NCBI GenBank assembly: GCA_016169945.1
Contig: JADLSH010000231.1
Span: 248,001-312,000, forward strand
From: Trachythela sp. YZ-2020
Lineage: Eukaryota > Cnidaria > Anthozoa > Malacalcyonacea > Clavulariidae
Reading direction: 5' to 3'
DNA: 64,000 nucleotides
The position numbers and the translations under genes were made by a program. Positions 1 through 8,684 of this stretch are shown here, one piece after another; position 1 is the stretch's first letter, and every line of letters starts with the position of its first letter. Under the pieces are notes generated by a model that searched no databases, was not told the DNA's origin, and was given only the letters and a program-made list of their open reading frames with translations.

Positions 1-1
1 G

Positions 2-269
2 ATTGAGACATTGAGTCAAGACGTGGTAGAATCTTTTTTCTCCGTCCAAAGGCAGGCATGTGGAGGAACCAACAATATGACTGCTTATACTTATGGTTAC
101 AATATATACAGCACACTTGCAGCATGAGTTGGTAACAAAGCAGCAGACAAATGTCTATGAAACTGATGATGTTGAGCTTGGACAACAGCCACATAATTGG
201 TCCAGTCTTCCAAAGAGGGACAGTGTTCAGGGAATATTTAGTAATAATCTTTGGCCAGTAAATCTTTAA
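2..269 (+). pseudogene. C-terminal remnant of a DNA-transposase-like protein, frameshifted
   Basis: Positions 2-127 read as an open frame entering from outside the window, with motifs SQDVVESFFSVQRQ, GGTNNMTAY and YGYNIYS, then stop. A second frame from 117 to the TAA at 267-269 continues with coding-like sequence (HNWSSLPKRDSVQGIF). The overlapping frames suggest one coding region broken by a frameshift. The pattern 'Q-D-x-x-E-x-F-F-S-x-x-R-Q' followed by a Gly-rich turn resembles the C-terminal RNase-H-like end of P-element/THAP9-type transposases. That family call is inference from memory of the motif. It could instead be the end of a host gene derived from such a transposase. Confidence 0.4.
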
Positions 270-443
270 GGAGTCCTGATCAACCACACTGCATTGCATG
301 CTTTTTGTTTGCATTTGCAACAGACGTCCAGTTCATGGCGATCTTTTTTCAATCTTGGGAGATCTGCCATTTTTGCAGCCAAAAAATGGCGAAAATGTAA
401 ACGAAAACGTGCAATGCAGTATGGTTGATCAGGAATCTTTAAA
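268..443. repeat. short inverted repeat flanking a 110-bp spacer
   Basis: The stretch 268-298 (core GATCAACCACACTGCATTGC) recurs in reverse complement at 410-443 (GCAATGCAGTATGGTTGATC) with a few mismatches. The spacer itself contains inverted copies of GCCATTTTTGCAGCCAAAAA. It probably belongs to the end of the transposon whose coding remnant lies just upstream. Confidence 0.5.
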
Positions 444-742
444 GGGAATCTACAGTACAGTCATATTTTTGAGGGTGTGCCTCCCAAAGTTGTTTTTTTT
501 GGGGGGGGGGCTGCAGCCTAGTACAGGTATTTTAAAAACGAATCGAAAGAAAAAATCTAAACATTAATTAAGGTAGTGCGGTCATAAAAAAATACTGTAG
601 ATTTCCTTTAAGGATGCTCCCTAGGGTATTACCTCCAATGATATGTTTGTTGTGTATACCTCATTTTATGCAACAGGATAGTTTTTTGCAAAAAGTCTGG
701 GAGCCACCTTAAGTTTCATAGTTGCATTACATGTATTGAAGA

Positions 743-980
743 AGATTTCACAAAATGTTGGCCAAAAATATTCTCAACTTCGTTTGGGAATTCACAAATT
801 TGTTCCCAAGTTTAAAAGTTTATAATGGCTTGTAAACTGATTGCCTACTAAAAAATGGCAACCAATCAAATGCTCAGTTTACAAACCGGTTTCTGAATCT
901 CATCATGAACTTTTGAACTCGGCAATGAATTTGCAAATTCCAGAACGAAGTATATTGGGCAAAATTTTGTGAAATCATAT
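743..980. repeat. MITE-like imperfect inverted repeat (about 240 bp)
   Basis: The left arm starts GATTTCACAAAATGTTGGCC and the right arm ends with GGGCAAAATTTTGTGAAATC, its imperfect reverse complement. Pairing continues inward through CAAATTTG and AACTTTTAA-like blocks to a central loop near 830-880, where GTAAACTGA and TCAGTTTAC also pair. No ORF is present. This is a fold-back, non-autonomous element by structure; no family is assigned. Confidence 0.5.
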
Positions 981-1164
981 GTAACACGGTTGCAAGCAGT
1001 GCACTTTTATAAAAATAATAATTATTGATTTTGCCTTCAAGTCAAACAATATTACAGCATGTCAAACTTACCGTGAATTTTCAAAAGAGCAAACTGATTC
1101 TATCAGTCTAAACTGTGCGAGGGTATCAAGAGTGGTATTGATGGAACTTTATTAGAATGCATTA

Positions 1165-1906
1165 TGTATCAGTCAATTCCACCTGTGCCCATCCCCCCAG
1201 GGCAGACCCCCGGGCATTTACCATTTTTAGAAAGACAGTGGCTAAATTCCGACCCCGGGGAAAGGCATAGTGCGCTAAAGCCCCGCGCCCGGGCAAAAAA
1301 CGTTGGGCTATATCCCCACCTCCAGGCTGTAATTTGAGGTCCTGCTAATAGTAAAATTAAGAAGAGAATGCTAGTTGTAAAAGAATATGAAAGTTTTTAT
1401 TTTAATATATAATATTTTTATAACAGTAACTCAATAATATAGGCTCATTCACATGAGTGATTTTTGCTGCAATTTTCTAATATAAATGAAATTATTATAA
1501 AATGCATACGATCGCGGATCGAGCGAGTGATGAACACATTTTCTATTAACATGTATTAAAGTGAAGTGAAAGAGCAACAATCACTGTGTAAATGGGCCTG
1601 AAGACAAAACTACAACATATTAAACGTTATTTTTGTGACTTTTTTCTTTTTTTTTGCCAAAAAATTGTCTTGCAGCCATTTACACACAAAATCGACGTCT
1701 TTCTCTTTAAAATCACTCAACGATAAAACATGGTCGGCAATGTGGTCCGCCATTTTTAGCTTGCATTCCCGGGCAAAAGATCCCGGGTACGAAGTTGCTA
1801 AGTCTCCACCCCCGGGCCGTACAATATTTTCGATAGCCCCACCCGCGAGATAAAAAAAGCGTGAATACCCGGGGGGACATGGTCACAGGTGGAATTGACT
1901 GATACA
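1165..1906. mobile_element. Non-autonomous DNA transposon with 23-bp TIRs and TTA target duplication
   Basis: The element opens TGTATCAGTCAATTCCACCT and closes with the exact reverse complement. The first 23 bp of the two ends pair perfectly, and the similarity then continues loosely through a C/G-rich block (CCATCCCCCC against GGGGGGACATGG). TTA lies immediately outside both ends (1162-1164 and 1907-1909), consistent with a 3-bp TWA-type target duplication as in PIF/Harbinger elements. The 742-bp interior has no transposase-sized ORF. GC-rich ends (CCCGGG runs) contrast with the AT-rich surroundings. Its right end and flank are repeated at 3481-3696. Confidence 0.7.
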
Positions 1907-1963
1907 TTACCTATAGACTGTTGAACTGGTAAATAATTGTAAATAATCAGGGTGCTTAATATA
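1749..1963 (+). repeat. Left copy of a 215-bp direct repeat (right end of the TTA element plus flank)
   Basis: This segment starts GCCATTTTTAGCTTGCATTC and ends in AATCAGGGTGCTTAATATA. It recurs with few differences at 3481-3696. The repeat includes both the transposon's right terminus and about 55 bp of DNA outside it, so it is a segmental duplication and not a second transposition. Confidence 0.8.
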
Positions 1964-2191
1964 ACAGAATATTTGCGAAGAAAATAAGGAATTTATGTAA
2001 TGTGGTTTATCAGAACGAAATCTACTTTATCTAATAGTTGAATAACCAGGAAATTAGAACTGGTAAGAAGGTGCTAAGAAGCTTAGGTAAATTTCCTAAT
2101 TCGATAAGCTCGGCGCCGCCACATCTAAAATAGAGCACGCAAATTGGCACGCAACGCGGCAACGTGGGTGAGAGGTGTGGTGCGAGCACTA

Positions 2192-2197
2192 TATAAA
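2192..2197 (+). promoter_or_regulatory. TATA box upstream of the SGNH ORF
   Basis: TATAAA sits in the context GCACTATATAAAGGACAGG, about 150 bp upstream of the SGNH start codon, after a locally GC-rich stretch. It is the clearest core-promoter-like sequence here and is plausibly the internal promoter of the transposon fragment. Assignment is by motif only. Confidence 0.4.
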
Positions 2198-2345
2198 GGA
2201 CAGGTACAGCAAACAAATGCAGCATGTATACCACAACTGTGCTGATATAAAGACATCATCGTCAAAGTTGGATATTTGTGTTAGGTAAGAAAACTTTGTA
2301 TACTATTGTTATTAAAATATATTTTTGATTCTCCTTATCTTCTAC

Positions 2346-2912
2346 ATGGCGCCCCCGAAAGTTTTAGGTTTAGGTCATTCATTTGTACGTCGACTTAAGT
2401 CAGATCTGCATGTTCAGTCATACTCACGAATGTCCCCAACATTTAAACTTAACGGGACAGCCCAAGTTTATATGCATGGTATTGGTGGTCGCACGGTTTG
2501 TAAGGTGCGGAAACATGATATTGGGGTTGTAGCACGCCTCTCCCCAGAGATCGTCATCTTGGAGATTGGTACAAATGATTTGTCCTTTTTACCACCCGAA
2601 GTGGTGGGTTCTGAAATTGAGGAATTGGTTTCTTTGTTGCAAAATACCTATTCCGTCAAAGTTGTGTGTGTTTGCCTGCTAACTCCGCGCAATCGTAATC
2701 AAGTTTTCAACGAGAAACGAGTCATTGTTAATCAATACTTAAGCGTTGCGTTAGAACATATGCCGACAGTTTTTACTTGGTTTCATCGGGGTTTTGCACG
2801 GCCATCGGTAACACCGTTTCTTCGAGATGGGGTTCATTTCAACAAAATCGGTCAATACCACTTGTATCGAAGTTATAGGGGCGCCATTCTACAATCTCTT
2901 AGCATGCTATAG
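2346..2912 (+). CDS. SGNH/GDSL-like hydrolase carried by a transposon fragment
   Basis: The intact 188-residue ORF has the SGNH hydrolase blocks in order: GLGHSFVRR near the N terminus with the nucleophile-type Ser at residue 12, a Gly-rich loop GIGGRT (45-50), IGTND (block III, 74-78) and DGVHFNKIG near the C terminus with Asp161 and His164. These are the expected catalytic Ser/Gly/Asn/Asp-His positions. There is no signal peptide or membrane segment, so a cytoplasmic or nuclear enzyme is likely. I chose ATG 2346 (MAPPK) because the frame upstream of it is short and hydrophobic without family signal. A TATA box lies upstream. Downstream, after an intron-like gap with a polypyrimidine tract, begins a basic gag-like ORF. 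Stand-alone SGNH ORFs of this size occur within metazoan retrotransposons, so this is probably an element gene and not a host gene. Substrate unknown. Confidence 0.75.
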   Translation: MAPPKVLGLGHSFVRRLKSDLHVQSYSRMSPTFKLNGTAQVYMHGIGGRTVCKVRKHDIGVVARLSPEIVILEIGTNDLSFLPPEVVGSEIEELVSLLQNTYSVKVVCVCLLTPRNRNQVFNEKRVIVNQYLSVALEHMPTVFTWFHRGFARPSVTPFLRDGVHFNKIGQYHLYRSYRGAILQSLSML

Positions 2913-3372
2913 TTTTATAGAATACATTGTATATATAAGTTTATTACGAATGAATTTCTCCTGGGGAGCTACATCGGGTTATATATGATTATATACTAGG
3001 TTCTTTTATATGGTTAGATCATATTACATGTTACAGGCTTGTTTTCCCCAGCGTATTTTATCTTACGCCAGGGTTTCTTAGGTTTCTGCCACTTTTGTGG
3101 TTTGTATTTTAACATTATGCCTGTAACGTTTTTGTTGGTGATAATGGATCAGTGGTGCGGCGATCTTTTACGATCTGCCATGCTGATCCTGCCGACGTTA
3201 TTACTAGGTCTACTTAATTCTAATAGATTTATGAATTTATATATCTGTTTTTCATTTATGCGTTTTTATCCTTCAAGTTTCAAAACTAATGTACGTCACT
3301 CTCTGCAAAATTGGTAATCTTACATGTATGTTGAGTATAATTATACTGCCTTTTCAAGTTTTGTTTTCTAGA

Positions 3373-3480
3373 ATGCCTCCCATTCGCCGACAAAGGCGTG
3401 TTGCTTCTTCCACTGCCACTGGTTCTCAGGCTAACGAACAACGTCAAGCGAATGCACCTCGACACGGTTTACGCTCACGT
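3373..3480 (+). pseudogene. Truncated N terminus of a basic, gag-like ORF
   Basis: ATG 3373 opens a 36-residue coding stretch (MPPIRRQRR..., ...HGLRSR) that is rich in Arg, Gln and Ala. It follows a strong splice-acceptor-like sequence, CAAGTTTTGTTTTCTAG (ending 3371). At exactly 3481 the frame runs into the duplicated 215-bp repeat, so the original protein is lost. The basic start and its position after an SGNH ORF suggest the second ORF (capsid-like) of the same element, possibly DIRS-like. That is inference; no recombinase or RT is present to confirm it. Confidence 0.4.
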
Positions 3481-3696
3481 GCCATTTTTACCTTGCATTC
3501 CCGGGCAAAAGATCCCGGGTACGAAGTTGCTAAGTCTCCACCCCCGGGCCGTACAATATTTGCGATAGCGCCACCCCCGAGATTAAAAAAAGCGCGAATG
3601 CCCGGGGGGACATGGGCACAGGTGGAATTGACTGATACATTACCTATAGACTGTTGAACTGGTAAATAATTGTAAATAATCAGGGTGCTTAATATA
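3481..3696 (+). repeat. Right copy of the 215-bp direct repeat
   Basis: Near-identical to 1749-1963, including the transposon terminus (GGTGGAATTGACTGATACAT) and the same outside flank. Together the two copies bracket the 1.5-kb SGNH fragment. Confidence 0.8.
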
Positions 3697-4229
3697 TAGT
3701 ATATATAAGTTTATGGTAAATGATATACGGTAGTTTTGTATTTTGATACATAAATGCCAGCCTGTTGTGTGTGCAGCAATTCCACAGCAGTGTGTGTGAA
3801 CAATGTTAACACCATAATTTTAGCCTGATCACAAATATTTAATGGCGAAATTAAGAATTCAAATAACTTTTTTGTATTTCTGTAATTGCAAAGTACTATG
3901 ATAAGGGAAAATATACTTGGCCTATCCTGTGTCAACATGTATGCATAACAGTTACACAGCATGTACAGTAACATAGCAGAGAGACTTTTCCAGTATCTCT
4001 GACAGCAGATGATTTCTGCAAACACTTTGGTAATCTTAATTCTTAACTACAGCAGTTGCTTTCAAAATAATGAGAAATGGGTTTTAACTTGAAACTGAAG
4101 AAGATGCATTGATAATAACAAGTCTAATCCTCTGATTTTTTGGAATCATAAGCACTGAATTGTCTGAATACTTCATGTGTTATTAATAAACTCGAGTAAC
4201 GTTTTTAAAATGGTTGAAGTTCTTTCCCA

Positions 4230-4490
4230 TTAAGTTTCCCCAGTAATTCCTCTTGTTTCTTGTTGGAGTATGCAGACAAACTGTGTAAAAATTGTGAAAT
4301 ACTTTTGTTTGAAAAATCCCCAGATCTTAACTGGTCTACTTCTTCCTTTGCAGCATCCTTTTGAAGCATCCTTCCTTTGCAGAAATGATGTTAAATTTCT
4401 AACTGTCGTATTTGTTGAGATACTGGAAAAGCCAACACTATATGACTGAGAGTGTGAAACTGTATTATCTTCGTAATTTGCAGCCGCCAT
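4230..4490 (-). CDS. Hypothetical ORF starting at an AAATATGGCGGC context
   Basis: On the minus strand an ATG at 4490-4488 (MAAANYEDN...) opens an 86-codon frame rich in Ser/Thr at first and basic later (KDASKGCCKGRSR). The start lies in the kind of CG-containing patch often seen at transcription starts. Internally CTTCCTTTGCAG is repeated twice, so part of the frame is a small duplication. The frame ends without a recognisable domain and may read into an intron. Unrecognised; it could be a first exon or a chance ORF. Confidence 0.2.
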   Translation of the reverse strand: MAAANYEDNTVSHSQSYSVGFSSISTNTTVRNLTSFLQRKDASKGCCKGRSRPVKIWGFFKQKYFTIFTQFVCILQQETRGITGET

Positions 4491-4574
4491 ATTTGTTTTC
4501 TTAATTAGCAAACTTGTCTCCAGAACTTTGCGTCACACATCGATCAGTGCGCCCATTGCCGTTTCACCGCCCAC

Positions 4575-4721
4575 TATATAAGCGCCCTGGTTGAAAACAT
4601 ACTTGACAGACCGCTAATTTCTATTAGAAAAAGATTGTGTTAGAAAAAGATTGCCTTCATGTGGCGGTTTCTGCTGGGTCTGTTTCATATTTTCCACGGA
4701 TTTGCCACTAAAAATAGCTAA
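4575..4721 (+). promoter_or_regulatory. TATA box followed by a short signal-peptide-like ORF
   Basis: TATATAAG at 4575-4582 is followed 77 bp later by an ATG (4659) opening a 20-codon frame, MWRFLLGLFHIF..., that reads like the hydrophobic core of a signal peptide and then stops. Between them the sequence TTAGAAAAAGATTG is directly repeated. On the opposite strand the same patch faces the 4490 ORF, so this may be a small bidirectional promoter. Very tentative. Confidence 0.2.
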
Positions 4722-6430
4722 AAAACTATAAGTCTTTGAATATTTCAGAAATCGACATTTTCCATTCAGATATCAACTATTTTCTCGTCCGTCTCAATAT
4801 GCCGTGCGCGCGCGCGCTCAGCGCACTTCTTCTTTATACAGGCCTTGGTACGAGGCTGGTACACAATGAATATATGAAAATTTGGCTTGTTAGCCTTGTT
4901 GATAGAATGATAGAGTGGGTGAGTGACCTATGAATTGATACTATTTGAAGTATTACACATATACTCTTAAGTAATTGAGTTACTGACTCTTTGGAAATTT
5001 ACATATGATTATGAACTTTCATATTGCTGAATTATAAAACAAACGTACAAATAGGACCATGAAAGTAAATTATTGAAAAAATTCCGATTTTATGTTCTTT
5101 AATTTTGTCATAGGTCCTTGTTTTTGTCAGGAATAAAATATGTACAGTAACTATTATGCTGAAGAGAATAGTAGTATTTACACACTTCTTACTTTTTAAT
5201 GTTTCTTGCCTTAAATATTACATGATTTACCGACTTGATCAGAATTGATACTCTTCTAAACACCATATATTTCCACCCTTTGGCATATTTGTAAATATGC
5301 AAAATCAGTATTGTTTTTCCACTAACAAATCAGTGTTTCAACTAGTAAGAATTTACATATTTGTCGGATTCGCTTCAATTTATATAAATGAACAAATAAA
5401 CTTGTTGCACCCATGAGCTATCAATATATAAGGTGCTCTTCTAAAGATCAGACTAAAAATACTTCAAACATGGCCCGCGTTTCACTCTACCGATATTACC
5501 ATTCTCATTCATTTCTTCGTTGCCTACTGGGCATGTTTAGTAAGAAAAATATCGTAAAGTAAAACGAGATTCCTTCTCACAATTTCTCTGCGAATACACT
5601 TTTTACCTAACATCGCTCTGTGAACGAAATTGCATTGCAAGTTGCAGCAAAAATTGCCTCGTGTAACATGGTCATAATTCAACAAAATTTCCTTCCATAT
5701 TCTTGGTACTTAACGTATAGATTCTAGTATAGAAACACGTTGACACAAGTGGCCGAAGTCATGGAGGTTTGGCTTGGGTGGCATTGCCAAAGGAGAGGAC
5801 TAAACCTGTATTTAAACTTCATGTTTTAAAAATATACTTGAAGTGTAATATTGTAATAAACGTTTCTCTGCATGGATTCTCATTGCAGTATCACTCATTT
5901 TTTATTCTTGCAATAATACTACTGTAGGGGACAACCTCGTTCTCAGGGTGTTTTTATGGACTATAGAACATATTAAGCTAGACACCAGTCTTCCTGTAGT
6001 ACTGTCCATTTGCGAACAATTTCTGGCCAAAAGGCAGTATATTAAATTCGAAGAGCACGAAAGATTTTCGTTTACAACAATTCATGAATTGAGTTGAACT
6101 TTTATTACATTTATGGTGCTAAATTTCATGGGTATTTGCGCAAATGCACTGTGTAACTGTGAATGAACCTAATAAGTCTCATGATTAAACCCCTGGTTAA
6201 AAAATAACCATTTTCCAAAAAGGGCGCTGCGTGTCAGGATTGATCGGCTTAATACTTTGTCCCATAACCGTTATGGATGGCCGGTGATCATAATGATGAC
6301 ATAAGGATGTTGCCCTTGTTGTAAGAAGCTACAAACAATTGTGTCAACAGTCATGTGCAATGTTATGAGATAACTATTTTACCATAAATTTGTTTCAACA
6401 ATTCATTGTTGCTTGGTTGATCATCAATGT
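4722..6430. other. No gene recognised
   Basis: AT-rich sequence with frequent stops in all frames. I see no EGF exon, transposon terminus or RNA gene here. Confidence 0.5.
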
Positions 6431-6432
6431 AG

Positions 6433-6850
6433 ATAACGATACACCAGGCGGAGTATAGTTTACATTGCATATACGGTCAACATTCTTTACACCATACCGG
6501 TGTATGTTTACACTATCATGGTGTTATCTCACACACTATGATTGGCTCTATTTACACAGTTTAAAGGTAACTTTACAACCCAATCGGTGTTAATAAGATA
6601 GTTTCTATTTTACACTAGATTAGTGTATTTGAACATCATTTCCAAGTGTAGTGATACACCAGCCCAAGTGTAGATTTACACTGCAAAGGGCGGTCATAGT
6701 TATGCACCATACCTGTGTATTTTACACTATCATGGTGTCATCATGTACACCATTATAGAGTTAAATTACACCGTTTAATGGTAAATTCACAACCCAATAA
6801 GTGCTAATAAGATAGCTTCTACTTTACACCAGATCAGCTACCTCCTCCAC
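6433..6850 (+). repeat. Two tandem copies of an approximately 216-bp ACAC-rich repeat
   Basis: Blocks recur at a spacing of 215-217 bp: GATACACCAG (6438, 6653), CGGTCA..CACCATACC (6474, 6691), TTTACACTATCATGGTGT, and CACAACCCAAT..GTGNTAATAAGATAG. Many blocks are small palindromes around TACAC/GTGTA. A further diverged piece with the same vocabulary (ACTTTACACCAAAG, CATGGTGTGGAG, CAACACCTGTGTTG) lies at about 7236-7350. Non-coding; perhaps a decayed satellite-like or MITE-derived repeat. Confidence 0.6.
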
Positions 6851-7641
6851 AGGCGATTTATTAATTGGAGCGGGCTGGGAATATTAGGCGGGAAAACGGG
6901 CGGAAAGATTAATGCAGGAATATCAAAAAGAAATTTTCGACAACACCGAAAAACGCAATGGGCGACAACAGCGAAAAATGCACGCAAAAGGGTTCAATTG
7001 ACTCCACTCCAGTGATAGTGATGTCGACATCATTAATGTGTCATTCAGTGTGTAGTATGAGTATGTATTTGACTATGAATATGTATAACTTGAAAGGAAA
7101 ATTATTTGCAAAATAATAATGTATAACAAATCTAAAAGTATATATGCGTATTTATTTTGCCATCAGAAGCGTGACAGTTAGGGCAAAGTACTTTCCCATC
7201 TTCCTTACATTGAATTAACTGTTAATACGATATTTCTCTACTTTACACCAAAGACGTCAGAAGTGTTAACGGAACGCTAGCATGGTGTGGAGCTACACTG
7301 TGATAGTGTAATGTTACACTCAACACCTGTGTTGGGGCAACACTGCGAGATATTCAGTGCATTTTGTATAATTATCGAAGTTTATTACTTATCAATTTTG
7401 TTCCACATTTGAAAATGTATTAAAACATCAACTCCTTAGTCGCCATACTGGAATTTCTTACTTTCAGAAAATATTACGTCATTATAAGCTAAATATAGTC
7501 TCGTCGCAAATGGGTGAACATTACCTTATTGCTAGCTAATTGTAAGCACGTCGCTAATTGGTGCCACCCGCTAACTGCGGATCTCGGAGTGCAGATACAA
7601 ATGACCAAACTTGTCAACAATGTTAATTATCCCGTACATAC

Positions 7642-7773
7642 CAACACATTCGCCATCAGTAAGCTGTCGTCTGGGACTGATACAGTTACAGCGGTATGCT
7701 CCTGGATAGTTGGTACATCTTTGACCTGCACCTGTACATTTTCGTGGTGGATCTGTACATTCATCTATATCGT
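7642..7773 (-). CDS. Calcium-binding EGF exon (132 nt, phase 1-1)
   Basis: On the minus strand the acceptor TTCTTTGTGTAG precedes a 44-codon exon ending at donor TTG|GTATGT. It encodes (D)DIDECTDPPRKC...GQRCTNYPGAYRC NC...DGEC, with six cysteines in EGF order, the D-I-D-E calcium-binding N terminus and the Asn/Tyr positions of the Asx-hydroxylation consensus. Both borders are phase 1, the standard arrangement for shuffled EGF exons. The C5-C6 loop is longer and more basic than in the other EGF exons here. It stands alone; the nearest same-strand EGF exon lies 4.5 kb upstream, beyond a LINE. It is probably an exon of a large EGF-repeat gene, not a complete gene. Confidence 0.8.
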
Positions 7774-8328
7774 CTACACAAAGAAAATACGAGAAATTGG
7801 ACGTACATATAAGGACAAAGATGCCATTGTTGCCATGGATCCTGGGGATTTTGGTGAAGAACAAGATTGGGAACGACGAAATGGGGTAGGAGACGTTGCA
7901 AGATTAATACTTTGAACTGTAGAATTATATATTGCCAGTTTAGCTATTTTATTAGGCATTCAATATGCTTCAATTTATGATGAAATTCAGCCCGCTACGT
8001 TTTGTAAAACGTTTCAAAATATGTTCATGAAACTCCAGTCTCCACTGTTGGTGAGTCCCTTTCAGCTATAGTCGAGAAACTGTGAAATATTTTCATCACA
8101 AACGTTTTAGTTAGCATATTTGAAAATTTGTTTGCTCAAGCCACATTGTATCGTTACCAAGGACTATTAAAAAAACGATAAAAAAACAAAAACCGTTGGC
8201 TGAAATGAACAATTACAGTAATTACTATAAAGTATTAACATGAACCTGTATAAAAAAGAAATTATTTTTTAAGAATGATAATAGTTTAAGAATGATAATA
8301 GTTTAGATAATAGTCAGATAGTTTTTAG
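7774..8328. other. Intronic or intergenic sequence, no feature seen
   Basis: AT-rich; includes a short direct repeat TTTAAGAATGATAATAG near 8270-8305 next to the 5' side of the LINE. No exon recognised. Confidence 0.4.
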
Positions 8329-8682
8329 TTCATTGTTTACCAAGAACTTTTACATAAGAACTTTCTACCTAATAATCGTGCTCGTCAGAATAAGGCTACA
8401 ACTCAATTAGACAATCTATTAAAGCGCGAAGCTAGTACTCCCAAGCATTTGGTCCCCTGTCCATTTCTACGAAGGAAAGGACATTGTCTTAAGGGGAAAA
8501 GGTGTGATTTTTCTCACAATATTGACGTTCAACAATCTTTCCAATTTCCCCAACAACGCACCTTACCATTTGATTTTTTACCCCCTGTGATGAAATACCC
8601 AATCCACCACCCTTTTCTCAACTATCCGTATTTTCAGCCACTAATGGACATTCCGACGCGATCTCTCGGACGAAGAACATAA
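8329..8682 (+). CDS. LINE ORF1 remnant with a CCCH zinc finger
   Basis: The frame is open from 8329 after a TAG and has no in-frame ATG at its start, so it is 5'-truncated or starts in lost sequence. A basic segment (NNRARQNKATTQLDNLLKRE) leads to a perfect CCCH finger, CPFLRRKGHCLKGKRCDFSH (C-x8-C-x5-C-x3-H), followed by a Phe/Pro-rich tail. CCCH fingers bind RNA in host proteins. In a LINE ORF1 an RNA-chaperone or RNA-binding role is a reasonable inference. The stop TAA (8680-8682) is followed after only two bases by the ORF2 ATG (8685), suggesting coupled termination and re-initiation. Confidence 0.6.
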   Translation, partial: FIVYQELLHKNFLPNNRARQNKATTQLDNLLKREASTPKHLVPCPFLRRKGHCLKGKRCDFSHNIDVQQSFQFPQQRTLPFDFLPPVMKYPIHHPFLNYPYFQPLMDIPTRSLGRRT

Positions 8683-8684
8683 AG

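Noticed and set aside
7514..7915. 133-codon plus-strand ORF
   Set aside because: It is the antisense shadow of the EGF exon at 7642-7773; cysteine-rich by reverse complement only.
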